A DNA stretch of 64,000 nt, taken from NCBI RefSeq assembly GCF_016801985.1, contig NZ_JAEVLS010000001.1:1240001-1304000 (forward strand), given 5' to 3'. A program made the position numbers and the translations under genes. Numbering within the stretch: the first letter of the stretch is position 1; the number at the start of each line of letters is the position of its first letter. Under the pieces are notes generated by a model. That model made no database searches and had not been told where the DNA came from. It saw nothing but the letters and a program-made list of their open reading frames with translations. This document shows, one piece after another, positions 27,009 through 38,733 of the stretch. This DNA is from Steroidobacter gossypii. GTDB taxonomy: Bacteria; Pseudomonadota; Gammaproteobacteria; Steroidobacterales; Steroidobacteraceae.

Positions 27009-27488
27009 ATGGATCCCACAATAACTATCGTCGTCCAAGGCTTCGCGTTCTTCGCGGTGGCTTGGCTGGTCATGAAGTTCGGCTGGCCGAACATCATCGC
27101 GGCGATCGAGGATCGGCAGAAGAAGATTGCCGAGGGTCTCGCGGCTGCCGAGAAGGGCGAGAAGAGCCTGGCGGAAGCCAAGAACTCGGCCGCCGACATC
27201 ATCAAGGAAGCGCACGCGCGCGCCGCCAAGATCGTCGAGCAGGCCAATCGCCGCTCGGCCGAAATGGCGGAAGAGGCGCGTGGCGTGGCCTCGGCGGAAG
27301 CCGAGCGTCTGGTGGCCACCGCACGTCAGGAAGCAGCGTTGGAGTCGGGCCGCGCCCGCGAGCAGTTGCGTAAAGAGGCCGCCGGTCTGGCGGTGCTTGG
27401 CGCGAGCAAGCTGCTCGGTCGCGAGATCGACCCCAAAGCGCACGCCGACTTGCTGGACAAGCTGGCGCTGGAGATCGAGCGCGGGTAA
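27009..27488 (+). CDS. atpF: ATP synthase Fo subunit b
   Basis: 159 residues: one N-terminal membrane helix (FAFFAVAWLVMKFGWPNI) followed by a long charged alpha-helical stalk rich in Ala, Glu and Lys. A homodimer of b forms the peripheral stalk joining subunit a to F1. Only one b-type gene is present, so the enzyme is the simple bacterial type. Confidence 0.97.
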   Translation: MDPTITIVVQGFAFFAVAWLVMKFGWPNIIAAIEDRQKKIAEGLAAAEKGEKSLAEAKNSAADIIKEAHARAAKIVEQANRRSAEMAEEARGVASAEAERLVATARQEAALESGRAREQLRKEAAGLAVLGASKLLGREIDPKAHADLLDKLALEIERG

Positions 27489-27521
27489 CCGCGTCCGATC
27501 TTTCGAGACACTGGAGCATTC

Positions 27522-28058
27522 ATGGCCGAAAAAGCCACCATCGCCCGCCCCTACGCCAAGGCTGCGTTCGAATCGGCGCGTCAACACAACGCGTTCGAGC
27601 GTTGGTCCACGGTGCTGGCAACCGCCTCGTCGGTGGTGCAGGACGAGCGCGTTGCCCCACTGCTGTCGAATCCTCTGGTCAAGCCGGAGGAATTGACCGG
27701 TTTGATCGCGGACATCGCCGGTGAGTCGATGGACGATCGGACCCGCAACTTCCTGGCCACGCTGGCCGACAATCGTCGGCTCGCGCTGCTGCCGGAAATC
27801 GCCTCGATGTACGAAGCGCTGCGGGCCGAAGCGGAGAACACGGCGGACGTGCAGGTGGTCTCGGCGGTGGCTTTGAACGATGCGCAGAAGCAGCGCCTCG
27901 CCGCGGCCCTGAAGCAGCGCTTGAAGCGCGAAGTGCGATTGCATTGTGAAGTGGACGAATCGCTGATCGGCGGCGCCATCGTGCGCGCGGGCGATTTCGT
28001 CATCGATGGTTCGCTGAAGGCGCGCCTCGACCGGCTGGCGGTCGAGATGACCCATTGA
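27522..28058 (+). CDS. atpH: ATP synthase F1 subunit delta
   Basis: 178 residues, usual length. It has the OSCP/delta signature: N-terminal ARPYAKAAFESA, a helical N domain, and the C-terminal DESLIGGAIVRAGDFVIDGS. Delta caps F1 and holds the peripheral stalk. It follows atpF by 33 bp. Confidence 0.97.
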   Translation: MAEKATIARPYAKAAFESARQHNAFERWSTVLATASSVVQDERVAPLLSNPLVKPEELTGLIADIAGESMDDRTRNFLATLADNRRLALLPEIASMYEALRAEAENTADVQVVSAVALNDAQKQRLAAALKQRLKREVRLHCEVDESLIGGAIVRAGDFVIDGSLKARLDRLAVEMTH

Positions 28059-28118
28059 CCCCCGGACGATCCAGCGCCGTCACCAGTGCCACAACAGAAT
28101 TGACCGAGGATTGAGCTC

Positions 28119-29660
<1,542 letters not shown>

Positions 29661-29694
29661 AGTTTGTCGAGCTGGGTCCCGCACTGAGAACGAC

Positions 29695-32027
<2,333 letters not shown>

Positions 32028-32040
32028 CGCGGAGCGAGGC

Positions 32041-32134
32041 GGCGGCCTTCGCGGCCGCCTGTTAAGGCGAATTCGCGCTGCGAAAGTCGCTTCTTTCGCA
32101 AGCGAAGCAGAAAAGTGCCGGGAGCACTTTTCTG
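32041..32134 (+). promoter_or_regulatory. Three successive hairpins in the atpD-atpC spacer
   Basis: Three perfect inverted repeats follow one another: GGCGGCC / GGCCGCC (32041-32059), TGCGAAAG / CTTTCGCA (32079-32100) and CAGAAAAGTGC / GCACTTTTCTG (32108-32134, 5-nt loop). None is followed by a T-run, so they are not good terminators. The last ends just before the atpC ribosome site. RNA processing or tuning of atpC translation is a possible role. Confidence 0.7.
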
Positions 32135-32147
32135 CAAGAGGAACAGT

Positions 32148-32567
32148 ATGGCCACAATTCACGTCGATATCGTCAGCGCCGAAGGCCAGATCTTCTCCGG
32201 CGAGGCCGCCATGGTGTTCGCTCCGGCCGCCATGGGCGAGATGGGCATCGCGCCTCGTCACGCGCCCTTGCTGACGACGCTCAAGCCCGGCGAAGTCCGC
32301 GTGCAGCTGCCCGGCGGTGAAGAACAGCTGTTCTTCGTCGGTGGCGGCGCCATCGAAATCCAACCTCATCTCGTCACCGTGCTCGCCGACACCGCTCTTC
32401 GCGCCAAGGACATCGACGAAGCCGCTGCCCTGCAAGCCAAGCAGCGCGCCGAAGAAGCACTGAAGGATCGCGGCAGCCAGATCGAGCTCGCCGAAGCTCA
32501 AGCAGAGCTCGCTCGCGCCATGGCTCAGATCAAGGCCATCGAGAAGCTGCGCAAACTCAAGCAGTAG
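32148..32567 (+). CDS. atpC: ATP synthase F1 subunit epsilon
   Basis: 139 residues from the ATG at 32148, preceded by AGAGGAA; an in-frame ATG at 32115 lies inside the hairpin. It has an N-terminal beta-sandwich ([29 protein letters not shown]) and a C-terminal two-helix domain (AEEALKD..., [12 protein letters not shown]) that can inhibit ATP hydrolysis. Last gene of the atp operon. Confidence 0.97.
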   Translation: MATIHVDIVSAEGQIFSGEAAMVFAPAAMGEMGIAPRHAPLLTTLKPGEVRVQLPGGEEQLFFVGGGAIEIQPHLVTVLADTALRAKDIDEAAALQAKQRAEEALKDRGSQIELAEAQAELARAMAQIKAIEKLRKLKQ

Positions 32568-32609
32568 TCGCGCTTCGAGCTCCGGATCTGCTGGCCGCTG
32601 ATCGCGGCG

Positions 32610-32631
32610 AGACGTTTCCGCGGAAACGTCT
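32610..32631. promoter_or_regulatory. Perfect 22-bp palindrome after atpC
   Basis: The sequence is AGACGTTTCC, GC, GGAAACGTCT: a perfect dyad starting 42 bp after the atpC stop and ending 40 bp before the next gene. There is no T-run after it, so it may be an operator for the following gene or a weak Rho-aided terminator. A short direct repeat CAGCGCCGAAAC occurs twice just downstream. Confidence 0.6.
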
Positions 32632-32671
32632 GACAGCGCCGAAACATCCCGGCATTTGGATCGATGGAACC

Positions 32672-33397
32672 GTGTCAGCGCCGAAACTTCCTTGTGAGCA
32701 CTGCCGGGCCCTGGTCCCACGCTTCGTCGTAAGCGACGAGCAATTTCAGGCCATCATCAAGGCGCTTTCCGACGGATCGACGACGCTTGCGACCGCGGAG
32801 CTGAAGCATTTCGTCCACTGCAAGGACGAGGAGGCACAGGCTTGGATGGAGCACCTGCTCAGCTGTGCTTCCTCATGGCCATTGGCGGAGGCCGATCAGC
32901 AAGTGCTTCACCAGATCGATCAGGTCTTCGGCGAAGTCCCCAAGCCAGACCACTTCACGAACCACACCCACTGCAGTGAATGCGAGGAGCACGACAGCAC
33001 GCTGCGGATGAGAACTCGCGAAACGCTACGGCGCGAGGATCTGGGCAGCAGTGGCTGGGACCCACTCAATTTCTCCAGCGCGGCAGGGATCGGGTACCTG
33101 TTTCCTGCGCTGGCGCGCTTCGCCTTGCTGCCCGACGCGTGTAGCAGACGCCATGACTGGTATGGCAGCCAACTGCTGTTTCATCTTTCTTTCGAAGCAG
33201 GCAGCAACAGGTTCCTGGCATGGTGCTCGCCGCGCCAGGCAAACGCCGTGTACGACCTCCTGTGCCATCTGGCCGCCACCCGGCTTCACAACATCGAGGA
33301 CTATGGCCAAGAGGCACTACTGAGGACCGCGCTTGACGCGTGGCGACGGCCCGATCTTCCGAAGCCTGGCCCCCTGACTTCCCCGCTGATCATATAA
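32672..33397 (+). CDS. Unrecognised cysteine/histidine-containing protein
   Basis: 241 residues from a GTG start. No signal peptide or membrane segment. Near the N terminus is CEHC, and near residue 100 a Cys/His cluster HTHCSECEEHD; these could bind a metal. The second half is a compact aromatic-rich domain (GIGYLFPALARFALLP, WYGSQLLFHLS). It resembles proteins of the DUF6714 type as I remember them, but I am not sure. It is followed 16 bp later by another unrecognised gene, so the two are probably one unit. Confidence 0.65.
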   Translation: MSAPKLPCEHCRALVPRFVVSDEQFQAIIKALSDGSTTLATAELKHFVHCKDEEAQAWMEHLLSCASSWPLAEADQQVLHQIDQVFGEVPKPDHFTNHTHCSECEEHDSTLRMRTRETLRREDLGSSGWDPLNFSSAAGIGYLFPALARFALLPDACSRRHDWYGSQLLFHLSFEAGSNRFLAWCSPRQANAVYDLLCHLAATRLHNIEDYGQEALLRTALDAWRRPDLPKPGPLTSPLII

Positions 33398-33413
33398 AGA
33401 CAAAGGAGTTTCG

Positions 33414-33896
33414 ATGGGCGTCTCCCTGTCCTATTCGTGCTCGGCTCCGATACCGCAGCAGGATCGCGCGCGATTGCTCGAAGCAGTCGACCAGGCCGTG
33501 GATTCCTTTACCTGGTGGGCCGAACCGATCTGCCTTTGGGAACACGAGGGATCGGTCGCCGGCGACACCAAGATCTTCCTGCTGGCCTACTCGACGAACG
33601 CAGGCGAGACGCGCGAAGTCGAGCCCGAGGACGACACCATCATGGCGTGGCGCGACACCGTGCGAATCCTGGAGCTCCTGCAAGACTATGCCAGGACGTA
33701 TCGGCTGGTTTGGAATATCGACCTGGCGGGCGAGCCCTTCGGACAGATTCGCGGCGACAACGAGCAGGATGCCGTGACATTTGCTAACGCGGCCAAGATG
33801 CTGGAAGCGATTACTGGCTTCGGCCCTACCCATCCCGAGCTGCCGCAGCGGATCGCCGAAATCGATGCGAAGTTCAGCGACCGCTGGGAAAGCTGA
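33414..33896 (+). CDS. Unrecognised small acidic protein
   Basis: 160 residues, starting at an ATG with a very good AAAGGAG site. Soluble, acidic and Trp-rich (SFTWWAEPICLWEHEG), with no signal peptide and no motif I recognise. It lies 16 bp after the preceding unrecognised gene and is convergent with the hydrolase-LuxR gene 34 bp away. Size and composition recall immunity- or adaptor-like proteins, but no partner supports that. Confidence 0.7.
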   Translation: MGVSLSYSCSAPIPQQDRARLLEAVDQAVDSFTWWAEPICLWEHEGSVAGDTKIFLLAYSTNAGETREVEPEDDTIMAWRDTVRILELLQDYARTYRLVWNIDLAGEPFGQIRGDNEQDAVTFANAAKMLEAITGFGPTHPELPQRIAEIDAKFSDRWES

Positions 33897-33930
33897 CCGC
33901 GCGAGCAATATCCAAAAGTTTCGAGGTTCC

Positions 33931-35010
33931 TTACCGCGCCCGAAATCCGTGATCCCGAGCGAACACAGCCGCTTGTGTGCGCGAGTGAACATCCAGCTTT
34001 TCGAATACGCGAGAGACGACGTTGCGAACGGTCTTCTCGCTGATGTGCAAGCTCGCGGCGATCTCGGCGTTGCTGCGGCCGGCGGCTAAACCTCCCAGAA
34101 CTTCACGTTCGCGAGATGACAAAGCGCCGAAGCGGTCAATTTCACGCACATTTGCGGCGCCTCTGCCGCAAAACTCCAGGACGATCTCCTTGAATCGCGC
34201 CCACGCCGGCTCATCCGCAAGCAGCACGTGATTGCGCGAATCCAGCTGCACGAACTCCGCATTCGGGATCTCAGCGGCCAGCTCGCGACTGGCACTCAAT
34301 GGCGTGACCTGATCATCCACGGCATGGATGACCAACGTCGGCACCTTGACCTGAGGCAGTAGCTCGCGCACATCGATCTCCGACCGAGCCAACATCAGAT
34401 GCGCCGCAACCTCCGGCGTCGTCGTGCGCCGGCACAGCTCGTTGAACCATTCGAGCTGCTGAGGGCTGGCGCCAGGGGCGAAGCGAGAGGTGAAGACTTG
34501 CCGGAACGCCACCGTGTCGGTGCCCCAGCCAAAACGAATCAGTTCGACGATAGCCTGGAAGCGACGCAGACCCTGCGGGTCGCCGCGCTTGGCCCAGCCC
34601 GTGGCGTAGCCGCCGTAGAGAATCAGATGAGAAACACGCTCCGGGTGCCGCACGGCATAGGCGATGCAAGTCGCGGCACCTTGCGAGATACCAAGCAGTG
34701 CCACCGGCCCATCACATTCGGCCGCGCCGATCACGGACTCCAAATCATCCGTCCACCGCGGCAAGGAAACTTCAGGCACCTCCCACTGCGACATGCCACA
34801 ACCGCGCTCGTCGTAACGAACGAAACGGAAACGCTCGGCGAAAAACTCGATCCAGTGCCGCCACACCGGGCTCTCGAGGTCATATTGCAGGTGCGTTAGC
34901 CAGTTCGCGGCCTTGACCATGGGCGGCCCGCTGCCGATCGACGCCCATGCCAGCCGCACCCCGTCGCTGGCCCGGACGTATCGAATGGTCTGACGGATCG
35001 TGTGCCCCAT
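33931..35010 (-). CDS. Alpha/beta hydrolase fused to a LuxR-type DNA-binding domain
   Basis: 359 residues from the ATG at 35010; ATGs at 35043 and a GTG at 35091 are alternatives and no start has a strong ribosome site. Residues about 1-280 are an alpha/beta hydrolase with the nucleophile elbow GISQG (Ser109), a candidate acid in HAVDDQVTP and the catalytic His in DSRNHVLLADEP. The last 65 residues are a GerE/LuxR helix-turn-helix (LSSREREVLGGLAAGRSNAE, then HISEKTVRNVVSRVFEKL). This makes it a regulator that may sense or hydrolyse a small ester or lactone. The divergent MddA-like gene is a possible target. Confidence 0.88.
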   Translation of the reverse strand: MGHTIRQTIRYVRASDGVRLAWASIGSGPPMVKAANWLTHLQYDLESPVWRHWIEFFAERFRFVRYDERGCGMSQWEVPEVSLPRWTDDLESVIGAAECDGPVALLGISQGAATCIAYAVRHPERVSHLILYGGYATGWAKRGDPQGLRRFQAIVELIRFGWGTDTVAFRQVFTSRFAPGASPQQLEWFNELCRRTTTPEVAAHLMLARSEIDVRELLPQVKVPTLVIHAVDDQVTPLSASRELAAEIPNAEFVQLDSRNHVLLADEPAWARFKEIVLEFCGRGAANVREIDRFGALSSREREVLGGLAAGRSNAEIAASLHISEKTVRNVVSRVFEKLDVHSRTQAAVFARDHGFRAR

Positions 35011-35142
35011 GCGCCCGCCGAAGTCGGGACGAATGTCCCGCATCGGCACCCGATCATGCCTGCGTTCGGGACATCCTTCATCTATTTCCACGAGACCGCC
35101 GGGCGGATGCTATCCGGGTTCCACACCACGTCCGGAGCTCCC

Positions 35143-35907
35143 ATGAAACGCGTCCTGGTTCTGCTGTACGGCGCAGCCTGTTACGCCGTATTCCTTGCCA
35201 CTTTCGTCTATGCGGTGGCCTTCCTCGGCAACTTCTTCATCGGCAATTCGATCGACGCTGCGCCCACCACCGGTATCGGCCAGGCGATCGCGATCGATAT
35301 CGCGCTGCTCGCGGTGTTCGCGCTTCAACATAGCGTCATGGCGCGCCCCGCCTTCAAGCGGTGGTGGACGCGCCTGGTGCCGCCCGCCGCCGAACGTAGC
35401 ACCTATGTTCTCTTTTCCAGCCTGGCGCTGCTGCTGTTGTTCTGGCGGTGGCAGCCGATCGGCGCCGTGGTGTGGAACGTCGAGAGCACCGCCGGCCAAG
35501 CCCTGCTGTACACCGGCTATGCGTCCGGCTGGATCCTGCTGCTGGTGGCCACGTTCATGATCGATCATTTCGATCTGTTCGGGCTGCGCCAGTCGTGGCT
35601 GTACTTCCGCGGTCGGCCGTATTCGGAGCTTTCGTTCCGTACTCCCGGCTTGTACAAGCTGGTGCGACATCCGATCTACGTCGCCTGGCTGCTCACGTTT
35701 TGGTGCACGCCCATCATGACGGCCGCGCATCTGCTGTTCGCGTTGCTGACGACGGCTTACATTCTGATCGCCGTCCAGCTCGAAGAACGCGATCTCATCC
35801 GCGCGTTCCCCGAGTATGAAAGTTACCGCCGGCGCGTGCCCATGCTCATCCCATTCATTCGCGTCCGAACCAAGGACGTCGTGGCCACACCTGGCGAGGT
35901 CCGATGA
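35143..35907 (+). CDS. mddA: MddA-like methanethiol S-methyltransferase (NnrU/isoprenylcysteine methyltransferase superfamily)
   Basis: 254 residues from an ATG with GGAG 8 nt before it. Five or six membrane helices; FALQHSVMARPAFKRWWTR and ERSTYVLFSSLAL match MddA as I know it, and LYKLVRHPIYVAW plus LEERDLIRAFPEYESYRRRV is the SAM-binding signature of the superfamily. MddA converts methanethiol to dimethyl sulfide using SAM. It is divergent from the hydrolase-LuxR regulator and upstream of selO. Confidence 0.78.
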   Translation: MKRVLVLLYGAACYAVFLATFVYAVAFLGNFFIGNSIDAAPTTGIGQAIAIDIALLAVFALQHSVMARPAFKRWWTRLVPPAAERSTYVLFSSLALLLLFWRWQPIGAVVWNVESTAGQALLYTGYASGWILLLVATFMIDHFDLFGLRQSWLYFRGRPYSELSFRTPGLYKLVRHPIYVAWLLTFWCTPIMTAAHLLFALLTTAYILIAVQLEERDLIRAFPEYESYRRRVPMLIPFIRVRTKDVVATPGEVR

Positions 35908-36006
35908 TTCACAGCCTGTCCGTGTTCCGTCCATGGAGAAATACGCGCCACGATTAGTGTCCAACATCGATAGGCTTCCGCGCTCCGGCACGCTACGATG
36001 GGGCCC

Positions 36007-37473
36007 ATGCGATTGGGCTTTGAACATACATACGCAGCGCTGCCGGCGCGATTTTTCGCAGCAGTTCCACCGACCACGACCGCCGATGCGCGCATGGTCA
36101 TTTTCAATCGTGCTCTGTGGGATGAGCTCGGGCTCGATCCGAACGTCGACGAGACTCAGGCTGCCGCGCTCTTCTCAGGTAATGAGCTGGCCGAGGACTC
36201 CACGCCGATTGCGATGGCGTACGCAGGCCACCAGTTCGGGCAGTTCGTGCCGCAGCTCGGCGACGGGCGGGCCATTCTGCTCGGCGAAGTGCGTGGGCGA
36301 GACGGCGTTCTGCGCGACATTCAATTGAAAGGTTCCGGTCGCACGCCGTTCTCTCGCGGAGGCGATGGTCGCGCGGCGATCGGGCCGATGCTTCGCGAAT
36401 ATCTCATCAGCGAGGCGATGCATGCGCTCGGTATTCCGACCACGCGATCGCTCGCTGTCGTCGCTACCGGCGAGCAGGTATATCGGCAGCAGATCCTGCC
36501 TGGAGCGGTGCTGACTCGCGTGGCGGCGAGCCACATCCGTGTGGGAACATTTCAGTTCTTCGCAGCTCGCGGCGACAGAGAAGCACTGCAGACGCTCTTA
36601 GATTACGTGATCTCGCGGCACTATCCCGAAGCGGGGGCGGCAGAAGTGCCAGCGCTTGCGCTGCTCGAAGCAGTGACGAAGCGACAAGCTTTCTTGATCG
36701 CCGACTGGATGCGCGTCGGCTTCATTCACGGTGTGATGAACACCGACAACATGGCGCTATCCGGCGAGACCATCGACTATGGCCCATGCGCATTCATGAA
36801 CAGCTACGACCCGCAGACGGTATTCAGCTCCATCGATCTGGGCGGACGGTACGCCTACACCAACCAGCCCGCCATCGCTCAGTGGAATCTGGCGCGACTG
36901 GCTGAAACATTCCTGCCGCTCATCGACGCCGACACCAACAAAGCGATCGAGCTGGCGACCGGGGTCGTGGAAGACTTCGTCGAGCACTTCGAAGCCCGAT
37001 TCCTGGAATGCATGCGCCGGAAGATCGGCCTCGTGTCCGAGGAAGACGGCGACGCCGATCTGATCTCGCGATTGCTGGCAGCGATGCAAAACGCCAAGGC
37101 AGATTTCACTCTGGCCTTCAGTGCCATCTCACGGGCGGCCACCAGCGCGGGCGAAGCCGCGACATTGCGAACAATGTTCGCAGGTGCCGCCGAGATCGAC
37201 GAGTGGCTGAGCGATTGGCACATGCGCCTGTCGCGAGACCCGCAAACTCCAGACCAGCGCGCCGAGACGCTCCGTCTCGCCAATCCCGAGTTCATTCCTC
37301 GCAATCATCAGGTCGAGGCCGCTCTCGAAGCGGCAACTTCAGGCGACATGCAGCCGTTCAAGCGACTGCTGGCAGTCTTGCAACGGCCGTATGACAGACA
37401 GTCGGAATTCGAGGAGTATCGGCTGCCGCCGCCTCCGTCCGAGGTTCCTTACAAAACGTTCTGCGGAACGTGA
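36007..37473 (+). CDS. selO: Protein adenylyltransferase SelO (YdiU)
   Basis: 488 residues from the ATG at 36007; an in-frame ATG at 35998 is an alternative. It is a pseudokinase-fold enzyme that transfers AMP to protein Ser/Thr/Tyr. Motifs visible are YAGHQFGQFVPQLGDGRA, QLKGSGRTPFSRGGDGRA, the metal-binding HGVMNTDNM and DYGPCAFMN, and the C-terminal YKTFCGT. In some relatives this last Cys is selenocysteine; here it is TGC. A 6-bp hairpin (ACGTTC / GAACGT) spans the stop codon, 10 bp before the convergent response regulator. Confidence 0.95.
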   Translation: MRLGFEHTYAALPARFFAAVPPTTTADARMVIFNRALWDELGLDPNVDETQAAALFSGNELAEDSTPIAMAYAGHQFGQFVPQLGDGRAILLGEVRGRDGVLRDIQLKGSGRTPFSRGGDGRAAIGPMLREYLISEAMHALGIPTTRSLAVVATGEQVYRQQILPGAVLTRVAASHIRVGTFQFFAARGDREALQTLLDYVISRHYPEAGAAEVPALALLEAVTKRQAFLIADWMRVGFIHGVMNTDNMALSGETIDYGPCAFMNSYDPQTVFSSIDLGGRYAYTNQPAIAQWNLARLAETFLPLIDADTNKAIELATGVVEDFVEHFEARFLECMRRKIGLVSEEDGDADLISRLLAAMQNAKADFTLAFSAISRAATSAGEAATLRTMFAGAAEIDEWLSDWHMRLSRDPQTPDQRAETLRLANPEFIPRNHQVEAALEAATSGDMQPFKRLLAVLQRPYDRQSEFEEYRLPPPPSEVPYKTFCGT

Positions 37474-37483
37474 GTTGGTGGGA

Positions 37484-38440
37484 TCAGGCTGCGTGCTGCG
37501 CAGGCGCGGATTCAGCAGCACGGCGATTCGCGTTGGGCGCGTCGTTAGTGCGGCGGTTACGCTCGGCCTGACCGAGCAATTCCAGGGCGGCGGGAGCCTG
37601 CTCTTCACCAGCAAACGCGGCCAGGCCGGTCGACAGCCGAATGCCGCTGTTGACCGAGCTCAATCCCCAGTGAACGAACGCGTTGCGAATCGTTTGTTCC
37701 ATCGCGCCGGCTTCGATCGAGCCGCTTTCGGGCATGACGACCACCAGCCGGCAAGTGTTGGCGGGCGCAGGCAGGCGCACCACCCAATCGAGCTTCGGGC
37801 GCATGGCTTCATGTGCGGCACTCAACAGAGTATCGGAAATCGCTCCCGAGCCGCCGTGATGCTGGAATGCCGTGGGATCCGCGGCATCGAGACCGATGCT
37901 CAGGACTTGCAATGTTTTCTGAGAGCGACCGGCCTGGACGATCTCCGCTCGCATACGACCGACCAGATGTCGCGCGGTATGCGCACCGTTCTCCAAATCG
38001 ACCGTCGCCGGCTCGTGGGCTCGGCCCGTGCGTGAGGACTGACGACGGCGAATCGCGGTGATGCCCGCCTGCACGCGACCAACGAGCTCTGATAAAGAGT
38101 TCTGCCGCATCAGGTATTGATCCACGCCCATGCAGTAGCCCTGCTCATGAACGCGCACGTCCGTCGTCTCGGTGGGCATGATGATATAAACCGGTGCGAG
38201 CGACAGAATACGCAGGCGAGCCACGAATTCGATTCCGTCCACCGGGGGCACCGAGCTGTCGGTGACCACGACCGGAAACCACTCGCGAGCAAACATCGTG
38301 AGCGCTTCAACGCCGTCGGCGGCAGCGGCCACTTCGTAGCCCTGCAGCTTGAGCAGCGCCGCCGCCGACTCGCGCATGCCCGTGTCGGCATCCACGATCA
38401 GGACGCGGCGCGGAGGTGAAAAATCGGGCGTGGCGCTCAT
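37484..38440 (-). CDS. Response regulator with a degenerate GGDEF-like output domain
   Basis: 318 residues. The N-terminal receiver domain has acidic residues in VDADT (Asp17/19) and a phosphoacceptor Asp61 in VVVTDSSVPPVDG. The usual Lys after beta-5 is Arg112 (DQYLMRQ). The C-terminal region (about 160-300) has the strand pattern of a GGDEF domain (LQVLSIGLDAAD, DWVVRLPA, RLVVVMPES, IRLSTGLAAF), but the GGDEF loop is replaced by PAPANTC, so cyclase activity is not expected. No cognate kinase is adjacent. It ends in an Ala/Asn/Arg-rich tail. Confidence 0.8.
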   Translation of the reverse strand: MSATPDFSPPRRVLIVDADTGMRESAAALLKLQGYEVAAAADGVEALTMFAREWFPVVVTDSSVPPVDGIEFVARLRILSLAPVYIIMPTETTDVRVHEQGYCMGVDQYLMRQNSLSELVGRVQAGITAIRRRQSSRTGRAHEPATVDLENGAHTARHLVGRMRAEIVQAGRSQKTLQVLSIGLDAADPTAFQHHGGSGAISDTLLSAAHEAMRPKLDWVVRLPAPANTCRLVVVMPESGSIEAGAMEQTIRNAFVHWGLSSVNSGIRLSTGLAAFAGEEQAPAALELLGQAERNRRTNDAPNANRRAAESAPAQHAA

Positions 38441-38733
38441 GTGGGCTGCTTTGTTATACGTGAGGGAGCAACGTTACTCCGTACGCCGGTGTCAGCGTTA
38501 ACGCGCCTGCCATTTCTGTGAGGCCGTCTGTGACTATGTCGGTCAGGCACTACACGAGTTGAGGGCTGGATTGTGCGCCAGTTCGCAATTCGCAGCCGGA
38601 GCCGCCCCGTTCCGCCGACGGGCGTCCGCCCGGCGAATGGCCAGTGCTCGATCGGCACCGCTGGCGATGGCGGGCGCATGTCCCGATAATGCGGCTCATC
38701 GAGGCCGCGTCGGCCTGCCACCATTCATTGCCC

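Noticed and set aside
32610-32631. The palindrome as a classic intrinsic terminator of the atp operon
   Set aside because: It is a strong stem but has no T-run on either side, so I list it as a regulatory dyad instead.
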